Source of the DNA: Nitrospira sp. bin75
Lineage (GTDB): Bacteria; Nitrospirota; Nitrospiria; Nitrospirales; UBA8639
Reading direction: 5' to 3'
NCBI GenBank assembly: GCA_002238765.1
Contig: MPMZ01000031.1
Location: forward strand, 1-33,650
DNA: 33,650 nt
Part shown: in pieces, positions 13,100-19,792 of the stretch
How the letters are laid out: each line of letters starts with the position of its first letter
How positions within the stretch are numbered: the first letter of the stretch is position 1
The notes under the pieces: generated by a model
What the model saw: only the letters and a program-made list of their open reading frames with translations
Database searches by the model: none
Told to the model about the DNA's origin: nothing
Program-made: the position numbers and the translations under genes

Positions 13100-13657
13100 A
13101 TGAACAATGCTTGCTTCCAGCACACCAATCAAACGGCCTTTGTCCTTTCTCCGGATCAGCATTCCGCCTTCGTCCGGCTGCTCGACACTCACGTCCGGCC
13201 GTCTCTCGCGAAAGACGTTTCCTCTTACGCGCCAGGGCGAACGCGCTGCTGGCTCCGCTGGGAAGGCCCACTCTCTCAATCCCAGGACTATCGCCCGGGA
13301 CTCGTCGTTCCCCCCTTATGGAGGGCCATCACTTCGTGCTGGCAGACGGCCGCGCTCGCCGGTGTTCCGGATCTCGCGCTTGCCATCCATGGTCCCATCG
13401 GCATCCAGCCACACCGAGACGCTTCCTATGCGGCATCCGTCGCTCTCTCCATCAATCTCGGACCTATGGAATGGGGCTGGTCTCCAGATCGCCAATCGAA
13501 TGACGATCAGGATCTCGTCTGGCTTCCCATGACAGGCGGTGAGGTCACCGTCTTCGACTGCAAGCATCGGCATGCAGCCCGTCAGGTCGCCGCGGATCGT
13601 TGGGGAATCATCGCTTGGCAAACCAAGCCCCATCCACTTCCAGACCCGGGGCCATAA
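13100..13657 (+). CDS. Possible 2-oxoglutarate/Fe(II) oxygenase-like protein (185 aa)
   Basis: The start is set by AAAAGGAGCGCCATC. The second half has the residue pattern of a double-stranded beta-helix Fe(II) oxygenase: H105-R-D107 in GIQPHRDASYA, a distal His in VFDCKHRHAAR (H156 or H158), and an Arg about ten residues later (DRWGIIAWQ). In that superfamily the HxD...H triad binds iron and the Arg binds 2-oxoglutarate; substrates range from nucleobases to proteins. The assignment is motif-based and unconfirmed. Being in the same array as an orphan methylase, it could act on nucleic acid, but this is inference. Confidence 0.7.
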   Translation: MNNACFQHTNQTAFVLSPDQHSAFVRLLDTHVRPSLAKDVSSYAPGRTRCWLRWEGPLSQSQDYRPGLVVPPLWRAITSCWQTAALAGVPDLALAIHGPIGIQPHRDASYAASVALSINLGPMEWGWSPDRQSNDDQDLVWLPMTGGEVTVFDCKHRHAARQVAADRWGIIAWQTKPHPLPDPGP

Positions 13658-13680
13658 CGGCCCCATCACGGAGGCCCTCG

Positions 13681-13845
13681 ATGCTCAATAAACTTCTCAA
13701 GATCACCTCTCGCCGAAGCGTCTCGGCCATCTATGGCGAGCGCCTCAAGAAAGACTCCAAGCGCGCCGCCAATCGCGTCGCGCGACGACTCTATCAACCC
13801 ACTACAGTCACTCATCCTTCCAGGTCCGGAGCGCGGGCGCTCTAG
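13681..13845 (+). CDS. Small basic protein (54 aa)
   Basis: ATG at 13681 follows CACGGAGGCCCTCG, 23 bases after the previous stop. The 54-residue product is strongly basic (LLKITSRRSVSAIYGERLKK, then RAANRVARRL), similar in character to the 45-aa protein at 2248. Its last codons lie inside the GGAGCGC terminator-like repeat hairpin, so the C-terminus may have been created by a repeat insertion. Function unknown; nucleic-acid binding is plausible. Confidence 0.62.
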   Translation: MLNKLLKITSRRSVSAIYGERLKKDSKRAANRVARRLYQPTTVTHPSRSGARAL

Positions 13846-13862
13846 CGCCGGCGCTCCTTTCT
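13823..13862 (+). terminator. GGAGCGC repeat hairpin, copy 2 (terminator-like)
   Basis: GGAGCGC pairs with GCGCTCC, with an inner GGCGCT/AGCGCC helix separated by one mismatch, followed by TTTCTCTCTTCC. It overlaps the stop codon of the 54-aa gene and is related to 1505-1540. Confidence 0.65.
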
Positions 13863-13917
13863 CTCTTCCGTCCCTCTCTTTCTCCGGCATACGCTGTCTC
13901 CTTGCCAGTTCATTTCA

Positions 13918-13943
13918 CGACCTCTTTCCCTTACGGAAGGTCG
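13918..13943 (+). promoter_or_regulatory. Leader hairpin 17, orphan
   Basis: CGACCT pairs with AGGTCG around CTTTCCCTTACGGA. GATTCATTCACACACCAC and AAGGAG (13961-13966) follow as in other leaders. ACTT at 13967-13970 is the last conserved part; no ATG or gene follows, and tRNA-Leu starts at 13987. Confidence 0.8.
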
Positions 13944-13986
13944 ATTCATTCACACACCACAAGGAGACTTGATTAAAACATTGATT

Positions 13987-14071
13987 GCCGGAGTGATGAA
14001 ATTGGCAGACATGCTACCTTGAGGAGGTAGTGTCTTCGGGCGTGCAGGTTCGAATCCTGTCTCCGGCACCA
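13987..14071 (+). tRNA. tRNA-Leu (GAG)
   Basis: Acceptor arms GCCGGAG and CTCCGGC pair. The anticodon stem CTACC/GGTAG encloses loop TTGAGGA with anticodon GAG. The T-arm CAGGTTCGAATCCTG is standard, a short variable arm helix is present, and CCA is encoded. It decodes CTC/CTT leucine codons. Confidence 0.97.
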
Positions 14072-14091
14072 ATACGACATACATCTTATGC

Positions 14092-14186
14092 GGAGAGGTG
14101 GCTGAGTGGCTAAAGGCAACGGTCCCGAAAACCGTCGTCGGAGAGGCAACTCCCGGCCGTGGGTTCAAATCCCACCCTCTCCGCCA
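14092..14186 (+). tRNA. tRNA-Ser (CGA)
   Basis: Acceptor arms GGAGAGG and CCTCTCC pair, with G discriminator and encoded CCA. The anticodon stem ACGGT/ACCGT holds loop CCCGAAA with anticodon CGA. The long variable arm expected of tRNA-Ser is present. The 3' end is the probable attachment site of the integrase immediately downstream. Confidence 0.97.
14160..14186 (+). other. Probable attachment site (attL) in the tRNA-Ser 3' end
   Basis: The T-arm and acceptor end of tRNA-Ser directly precede an integrase gene reading away from the tRNA, the standard layout for tRNA-targeted islands. No second copy of this 3' end was found to the right within the window, so the other boundary should lie beyond 33650. 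Confidence 0.5.
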
Positions 14187-14337
14187 TATACACAGTCTCA
14201 CGTAGTCTGCCGTGGTCCACGACGTCCCCGCCTGTTCCATCATAACACCTTGATGTTTTTGATATTTTAGTGCATGATGTCTGTCAATCCCAACACGGAC
14301 ACGGGGATGGCGTCACCCCAACGCCCTGGCCTATTCT

Positions 14338-14357
14338 TGGGAACAAACTTGGGAACA
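14338..14357. repeat. Direct repeats TTGGGAAC before the integrase
   Basis: TTGGGAAC occurs twice, 12 bases apart start to start, between tRNA-Ser and the integrase start. Such repeats next to a tyrosine integrase can be arm-type integrase sites; this is inference from position. Confidence 0.45.
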
Positions 14358-14377
14358 CCTGGCAGCTTGGAGGCACC

Positions 14378-15550
14378 ATGAAGGGGCTCACGGACACCAA
14401 AATCAAAACCCTCACCACGCCCGGACGATATGGTGATCGCATCCCCACCCTGTATCTGCTCGTCAAGTCCGCCACGAGAAAAACGTGGGTGCAACGCTTG
14501 ACGATCCACAAAACCCAACACGATTTAGGCTTGGGGCCGTGGCCCCTGGTCACCATCGAAGACGCGCGCCGGAAAGCCATGGACAATCGCCGCAAGCGGT
14601 TCCAGGGCGAGACGCTCATTCACGGGAAACGACAAGTGCTCGGCATCACGTTCCACGAAGCGGCGGACACGGTGATCGCCTTACACGAGCCCACGTGGAA
14701 GAATGGTGGAAAATCCGCGCAACTCTGGCGAGCCACCTTGCGCACCTATGCGTTCCCGTTTCTCGGACAGAAGCCGGTCGCCGCGATCACGCCGGCGGAC
14801 GTGATGACGATGCTCGATCCCATTTGGACGACCAAACCGGAAACCGCGAAGCGGGTCAAGCACCGGGTGGGCCGGGTGATGAAATGGGCCAAAGCGCAGG
14901 GACTTCGGTCCGACGACCCGACGGACGGCCTCAGAGCGGCCCTCCCCAACACGGTGACGCTCAAAAAGCGGTTCAAAAGCATTCCCCATGAGGAGGTCGC
15001 CGAGGCCCTCAGCACGGTGCAGGCCTCGGGCGCCCATCGCGCCACCCGATGGTGCTTCGAGTTTCAAGTCCTCACGGCCACGCGCTCCCAGGAAGTGCGG
15101 CTGGCGACCTGGGAGGAAGTCGACCTAAGAAAACGGACGTGGATCATTCCGGCCGCCCGCACCAAAACGGGCAAGGAGCATCGGGTGCCCTTGTCCGCCC
15201 GTGCCCTGGCGCTCCTGCACGATGCCAAGAAGTCCGGTGGCGACAGCCCCCTCCTCTTTCCCTCCACCCGGGGCAAGGCCCTGTCCGACGCGACGATTTC
15301 CAAGCTGGTCCGAGAGAACGGGATCAATGGCGTGCCACATGCCATTGCCCGGGCATGTTTCCGGTCGTGGTGTGCGGACGCGAACGTGTCACGAGAAGTG
15401 GCCGAAGCCTGTCTTGCCCATGTTGTCAAAGGCGTGGAGGCGTCCTATCAACGCTCCGATCTGTTCGAGCGGCGGCGATCGGTGATGCAGAAGTGGTCCG
15501 AGTACGTCACAGGTACCACAAGTGCCGACGTGATCCCGTTGCACGGTTAA
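14378..15550 (+). CDS. int: Tyrosine integrase with altered HxxR box (390 aa)
   Basis: Site-specific tyrosine recombinase that would insert the island at tRNA-Ser. ATG at 14378 follows TTGGAGGCACC and gives the usual N-terminus (MKGLTDTKIKTL) of the DUF4102 arm-binding domain. A SAM-like core-binding domain follows from about residue 90. The catalytic domain shows Arg236 (TATRSQEVR), a Lys in ARTKTGKEHRVP, His348 in CLAHVV and the nucleophile Tyr357 in EASYQRSD. The second box reads PHAIARACFRSW, that is H-x3-R, where relatives usually have H-x2-R (HGFR-xxFR-W). One extra residue may impair activity. Confidence 0.93.
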   Translation: MKGLTDTKIKTLTTPGRYGDRIPTLYLLVKSATRKTWVQRLTIHKTQHDLGLGPWPLVTIEDARRKAMDNRRKRFQGETLIHGKRQVLGITFHEAADTVIALHEPTWKNGGKSAQLWRATLRTYAFPFLGQKPVAAITPADVMTMLDPIWTTKPETAKRVKHRVGRVMKWAKAQGLRSDDPTDGLRAALPNTVTLKKRFKSIPHEEVAEALSTVQASGAHRATRWCFEFQVLTATRSQEVRLATWEEVDLRKRTWIIPAARTKTGKEHRVPLSARALALLHDAKKSGGDSPLLFPSTRGKALSDATISKLVRENGINGVPHAIARACFRSWCADANVSREVAEACLAHVVKGVEASYQRSDLFERRRSVMQKWSEYVTGTTSADVIPLHG

Positions 15551-15896
15551 TTGACACGGACCTGCACCGCTTCCTTCCCAGTTTAGAAACGCCGGGCTTC
15601 CCGCCCCCGGGCGTAGGCCAACAACGTCGAGCTCGACTTCTGCGACCCAGCACACCCACGGATAACGCCTACATCGAGGCGTTCAATGCACGGCTACGGG
15701 CCGAGTGCTTGAATGCCTCCTGGTTCTTATCGCTGCACGACGCCAGAGACCGGATCGAAAGTTGGAGGCACGACGACAATACCGCTCGGCCGCACTCGGC
15801 GCTCGGCAATTTGACGCCAAGGGCCTTTGCGCGCCAAGCTCACGAGGCCCCAAAAATCGCATAGAAGCTGAATCAACTTCGGGGGCAGATCCACGG
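15551..15896 (+). pseudogene. IS3-family transposase (OrfB) C-terminal remnant with frameshift
   Basis: The end of an IS3-group DDE transposase is readable: VELDF in one frame at about 15627-15641, then after a one-base shift TDNAYIEAFNARLRAECL, WFLSLHDARDRIESWRHD and RPHSALGNLTPRAFARQ, ending at 15864. TTCGGGGGCAGATCCA at 15879-15894 resembles the right terminal repeat of the IS407-like group. The 5' part and left end are missing, the fragment abuts the integrase stop, and it cannot be functional. Confidence 0.88.
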
Positions 15897-15945
15897 CGCC
15901 GGCCGTCACCCTCGACGCGGATCTCAATTGGACGATCAATTCACA

Positions 15946-16632
15946 ATGACAGTTCGAGAATCCATCGATAAATTCATTGCCTTCTTTAGGCAGCAGAGGC
16001 TGGATATAGGTCAAATTGAAGCGCTTCCCATTTACAGAAAAATTCTTTACTTAGTTGAGATTGATGCGCTTAGCCGTGCAGCTTTCCCTAGCGAAAAGGG
16101 CCATAAAGACCGAGTGCTTAAATTTCTAAATGAGTACTCTAACTGGAGTATAAGAGACAGGGTCAGCGCAATTCATCTGCAACATTCTCTCAAAACAAAT
16201 GGGGAACTCTCAGGTCCACTTTTCGACCTCGTCACTGCCCAAGTCCAGGAATTCAAGATCCGCAAATCAAAAATATACCCAAACGACGATCTCACTATTG
16301 AAGAGGTACAGTGCTCCGCATGTTCAGAGGTCCCAAGTATTGTGAAGGAGGCTCGGTATGACGAGCTTTTTTATACCTACCGCAATACTTTGATTCATGA
16401 ATTCAGAGAACCTGGTAAATACCAACTTCCATTTGAAGAGTATCCGAATCCCTTTTGGGATAGAGTGCTGATCCTCAATGCTCGAGAAATGCCATGGGAA
16501 TTAGTTTTTCCGGAAAAATTTCTGGAGAAATTGTGTGAAGGTTGCATAAATGGACTTGAGAGGTGCCTTATAGAACAAAATAGAGATCCTCTTCTCGCCT
16601 ACAAATTTGAAACACCATGGCCGCGTAGATAA
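15946..16632 (+). CDS. Unknown protein with an RNxxxH motif (228 aa)
   Basis: ATG at 15946 is preferred over TTG 15928; neither has a clear ribosome binding site. Base composition shifts here to AT-rich, unlike the 14 kb to the left, consistent with transfer. The protein is mainly helical and holds YRNTLIHEFREPG, where R146-N-x3-H151 fits the R-x(4)-H signature of HEPN-type RNases found in toxins and abortive-infection proteins. One motif alone is weak evidence. Two Cys pairs (CSAC) lie upstream. It is the first intact gene after the integrase and IS remnant. Confidence 0.75.
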   Translation: MTVRESIDKFIAFFRQQRLDIGQIEALPIYRKILYLVEIDALSRAAFPSEKGHKDRVLKFLNEYSNWSIRDRVSAIHLQHSLKTNGELSGPLFDLVTAQVQEFKIRKSKIYPNDDLTIEEVQCSACSEVPSIVKEARYDELFYTYRNTLIHEFREPGKYQLPFEEYPNPFWDRVLILNAREMPWELVFPEKFLEKLCEGCINGLERCLIEQNRDPLLAYKFETPWPRR

Positions 16633-16643
16633 AAGAATCTTGG

Positions 16644-16856
16644 TTGCTCCATGAGTCAACTATAAATAAAGGCGATTTCGGGAAACACCTTCCAAGCCCG
16701 TACGATGCCAAAGAGTGGCCCGAGTACCACTACAATCGCAAGACCGGCAAGATCACGCCGGTGGGCACCCACTTCAAGCCTGATGCCACCGAGAACTTAC
16801 GCGATTGTTTTCTCTTCATTCACGAGCCCCACAGCAACACAGGGGATGCTCCTTAA
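16644..16856 (+). CDS. Doubtful small ORF or gene fragment (70 aa)
   Basis: A TTG-started frame of 70 residues (SPYDAKEWPEYHYNRKTGKI, then THFKPDATENLRD) reads like natural protein, with GC-rich codons from about 16690 on, unlike the gene before it. The first 15 codons are AT-rich and there is no ribosome binding site, so this is probably the truncated end of a gene joined to other DNA. Family not recognised. Confidence 0.35.
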   Translation: MLHESTINKGDFGKHLPSPYDAKEWPEYHYNRKTGKITPVGTHFKPDATENLRDCFLFIHEPHSNTGDAP

Positions 16857-17139
16857 AAAAAGAGGGAGTTATCCATTAACGCGACAAGAGGAACGGCATG
16901 GAGCAACGAAAGAAAACGTTCGGCAGAATCGTCGAACTCCCATGCCTAAACCCACCTAGAGGAGGTGTGCCGGGGCAGAACTGCCGATCGCGGATACCAA
17001 CAAGACGGCGCGCGCGACAACGCAACGTCCGTCAACGTACAGGGATAAATCCCCTTCATAGGACCGAAAAATGACCGATAAGCAAGTAGCCAAAGATCAG
17101 ATTTTGGTGCTGCAATCTCCCGTGCTTTTCCGAAATTGG
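16857..17139. other. Intergenic, nothing recognised
   Basis: No supported gene or RNA seen. The change from AT-rich to mixed composition and the broken frame before it suggest old rearrangement junctions. Confidence 0.4.
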
Positions 17140-17988
17140 TTAATCCAATAGCCTAAATTCCAGGCCACAAATAAGATCACGGAGAGTGTTCCCCTTCTTC
17201 TCAAGATAAGCCTTTAGATCAGACCAAGTAAGATTTTCATCTGGAACTGTAATGCACAATTGTGGCTCCCCGTAATCGTCCAAGCCGCCCAGGCCATTTC
17301 GATCTAATGTGTCGGCGAGCTTCGTGATTCTGTAGTTGGAGAGTTGCCCTTTGCCAATACTCAACGTCTTCAAGTCGTCGGGATGAACACTTACGCCGTA
17401 TTGTCCCTCCCGAGATCCCCCCAACACTATCGCTTTTTCGACGATTGCTCGAACAAGTTCGCGATCACCTTTTGAGAGGTTCCGTAGCTGGCCTGCATAG
17501 GCTCTCACGGTGCTTGGTGAATGTTCGTCAATGGTATGACTATAATTCTGATCGTTCAGGAACTTTATATATCCAGCTAGAGTACGCGGAGCTTCTAAAT
17601 CCGCCAGCTCCGCTTCATCGGTTACTTCCTCCACATATTGTTGTTGCAACCTATCACCGATGGCAGCAAAGCGCTTCTCCCGGTCCTTCTTCCAATTGGA
17701 AAGAAGACGAACTGAGTAGTTCGCTGGTTCCGCATCAACGAGTGTGTGACAAGTACTGCACAAAAGAATGAGATTCTCGGCCGCTCGACGCTGATCTGCG
17801 GTCAGTTTTTTGTCGAAACGGGGACCGCCGGGTTGTGCAGCCTTAATGTGGCATACCTCAGCCACTAGTGTACCGTTTGCGTTGATTAGCACGGTAAGGC
17901 ATTTGGGATTCGCGCACTGATTTCCAGAGAGCAGATACAGGTTTCGAAGCGTCTGCGGAGAAGGTGGCTTGCGCTTAGCTTTAACCAT
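17140..17988 (-). CDS. HNH endonuclease family protein (282 aa)
   Basis: Putative metal-dependent DNA nuclease. The N-terminal 90 residues form an HNH domain with structural zinc: CANPKC (C25, C30), VAEVCHIKAAQPGG with the first catalytic His (H47), and NLILLCSTCHTLVD (Asn, C77, C80, H81). The remaining about 190 residues are unassigned and helical, probably for target recognition or regulation. HNH proteins of this layout are common in restriction and defence islands. It runs opposite to its neighbours and has no strong ribosome binding site (an AAAGGG is too far away). Active residues appear intact. Confidence 0.88.
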   Translation of the reverse strand: MVKAKRKPPSPQTLRNLYLLSGNQCANPKCLTVLINANGTLVAEVCHIKAAQPGGPRFDKKLTADQRRAAENLILLCSTCHTLVDAEPANYSVRLLSNWKKDREKRFAAIGDRLQQQYVEEVTDEAELADLEAPRTLAGYIKFLNDQNYSHTIDEHSPSTVRAYAGQLRNLSKGDRELVRAIVEKAIVLGGSREGQYGVSVHPDDLKTLSIGKGQLSNYRITKLADTLDRNGLGGLDDYGEPQLCITVPDENLTWSDLKAYLEKKGNTLRDLICGLEFRLLD

Positions 17989-18537
17989 CGTAATCTGAAC
18001 GCCCTTTGCGCGGTGGAGTTTCTTGAACCCACGTCACAAGAGGGATTCGGCGAATGTAAGCTAGCACTTCTCATTTCTCCAGGCAAGATGTCGGAATTTA
18101 TACGTAATACTGGCCAAGTTTGTGTACTCAGCAAGCTTCCGCTCTTTTTTGGTCAATCGCCTTACGGCACTCATCCAACGTGATAATCTGGAAAATGACG
18201 GTTACTCTATTGGAACCGGCCCTGTAGGATTCATATGCCAGTATAGCTTCAATATCATCTTGGTCGCTATCTGGCGTTCTACAACCGGCGCCGACCGCAT
18301 TCCTCACTTGGCGGGCAAACGCCCGATCAAGCATATTTCACCCAGCCAACTCCAAGCTCGGCGTCGGCATAACCAGAGCGGAGAGCCACTTATCAACAGC
18401 TCACAAACTGTTCAAGGAAATCGAGCCACCTCTGGTTGATGGTCGCTAAAGAGAGATATTGCTCAATAGACTTTATTGACAGCATAATTTAGGTGCGATT
18501 TTGCTTGCCCTTTCAGTTTAACGAGAGGAGATGCTTA
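17989..18537. other. Intergenic with one doubtful ORF
   Basis: Apart from the 68-codon minus-strand frame at 18128-18334, no gene was seen. Composition is mixed. The region separates the HNH gene from the DUF2971-like gene. Confidence 0.4.
18128..18334 (-). CDS. Doubtful small ORF (68 aa)
   Basis: The ATG-started frame encodes a plausible soluble protein (FARQVRNAVGAGCRTPDSDQ, then RVTVIFQIITLDECRKAIDQ), but there is no ribosome binding site and an overlapping longer frame exists on the other strand. The sequence could be the remnant of a larger gene. Not recognised. Confidence 0.3.
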   Translation of the reverse strand: MLDRAFARQVRNAVGAGCRTPDSDQDDIEAILAYESYRAGSNRVTVIFQIITLDECRKAIDQKRAEAC

Positions 18538-19401
18538 GTGGACATTAACGACTTTGAGCAAGCAGAAGCAGGATGTGAAATAGCGAAGCACATAGGCAAA
18601 GCAATGAAGATTCATGAAGAGCACGGCGTTCTATCTGGTGATGAAGAATCTGGCTTAGGGAGGCTCCACGCACGACTTGAGAACATTTGCTTGCAAAATA
18701 ATGAAAAAATGGCAGCTATGCCCTTCCCAGGCTTTGCGAAATTGCTTGACCAGCGAGAGGAACGCGATAGGCACAGATGGTTTATTAATGAGAGGAAGGC
18801 TGGTGAGCCCGAACCGCCAACTCTCTTTCGTTTCGTGAAGGGAAATGAAGCCGTGGAGAATCACTTGACAGGGAAACTTTGGTTCCAGTCACTCCCATCG
18901 CTTCGCAATATCGAGGGTGAAGGGCAAGACGTCTCAGAAGGCATCGGTTCTTACGCATTGCCAGATGGAAGAAGATGCCGAGACGTTAACGACGAGAACC
19001 CGACCGCCTTTATTCTGAGCTTTGGTGAACAAGCGGAATCAGTGAAGAAGTTTGGAGAATATTGTTTGGAAGTACGGAACCCACTGGAACTGAAGAGACG
19101 AGTGGAAGATCGCCTGTGTCCTGGAAGTCAAGTAGAATGGCGAAAAATCCAATACGACAAGGAAATGGATAAAGACAACAAGGTCATGCAACTTGAGACC
19201 AACCCTGGTCCTACTGAAAGCTGGGATCTCATGTACTACTCGAAGCCTAAGGCATTTGCTCAAGAAAAAGAATGGCGGTTGTTGATTTTCCTCCCAATGC
19301 GGTTGCTCAACGACACCCTGAAGTTGCACGTTGGAGACTTGCCAGATGTCTTCCGTCTGGTTGATCTTCGATGTCAAGAGAAGCGCAAAGATGGTGACTG
19401 A
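18538..19401 (+). CDS. DUF2971-like protein (287 aa)
   Basis: GTG at 18538 is chosen as start because GAGAGGAG lies seven bases upstream. The first 95 residues are charged and helical. From about residue 95 it resembles DUF2971: LFRFVKGNEAVENHLTGKLW (first strand-helix block with G-LWF), a central FILSFGEQ strand, and the C-terminal SKPKAFAQEKEWRLLIF, equivalent to the usual K-x-W-x-x-E-x-E-x-R motif. DUF2971 proteins are frequent in defence islands; their activity is poorly understood. The TPR protein at 27920 has a related C-terminal domain. Confidence 0.72.
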   Translation: MDINDFEQAEAGCEIAKHIGKAMKIHEEHGVLSGDEESGLGRLHARLENICLQNNEKMAAMPFPGFAKLLDQREERDRHRWFINERKAGEPEPPTLFRFVKGNEAVENHLTGKLWFQSLPSLRNIEGEGQDVSEGIGSYALPDGRRCRDVNDENPTAFILSFGEQAESVKKFGEYCLEVRNPLELKRRVEDRLCPGSQVEWRKIQYDKEMDKDNKVMQLETNPGPTESWDLMYYSKPKAFAQEKEWRLLIFLPMRLLNDTLKLHVGDLPDVFRLVDLRCQEKRKDGD

Positions 19402-19792
19402 GCCACTGCCTTGACAATCCCCCAAAGGGTGCCGCAGCATCCCGCTGGTTCGATTGCATTTCCCCTGGTCCTGGAAACCGTGCCACTTCCGGACTCCGCT
19501 TCACGCCCTCGCCGTGGATCTAAATTGAAGGGAAGGTCAGATGGGCTATGCCGAAAATCATCCCAACAAGGTAAAAGCCAACTTTAGCCAATTCTTTTGT
19601 ATTATAAGCAGACGACTCGACAAGAGGTAGCCTGAATGACGCAAGTAGAAAAGGTGTAGCGAAGAAGGGCTGTTGGATTCAAGCGAGAGGTAGGACCAAA
19701 ACCAAAGCACGCCGCATCTATCCGTGCGATAGCAAGGCGAAGAGCACGGATGAAGCGGCACTAACACCTGATGTAGACAGGGAGGATCAAGA
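19402..19792. other. Intergenic, nothing recognised
   Basis: No gene with supported start was found. The last 25 bases hold the ribosome binding site AGGGAGGATC of the downstream Mrr gene. Confidence 0.4.

Noticed and set aside
2173-13943. Recurring hairpins as a CRISPR array
   Set aside because: Spacing is irregular (hundreds to thousands of bases), stems vary in sequence and each copy precedes a gene start. No repeat-spacer periodicity and no cas genes.
14485-14991. 168-codon plus-strand frame within the integrase gene
   Set aside because: Out-of-frame shadow of the integrase, with biased Arg/Gly/His composition.
18122-18439. 105-codon plus-strand frame
   Set aside because: No ribosome binding site and no recognisable protein features. 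It overlaps a slightly more plausible minus-strand frame, and neither is strong.
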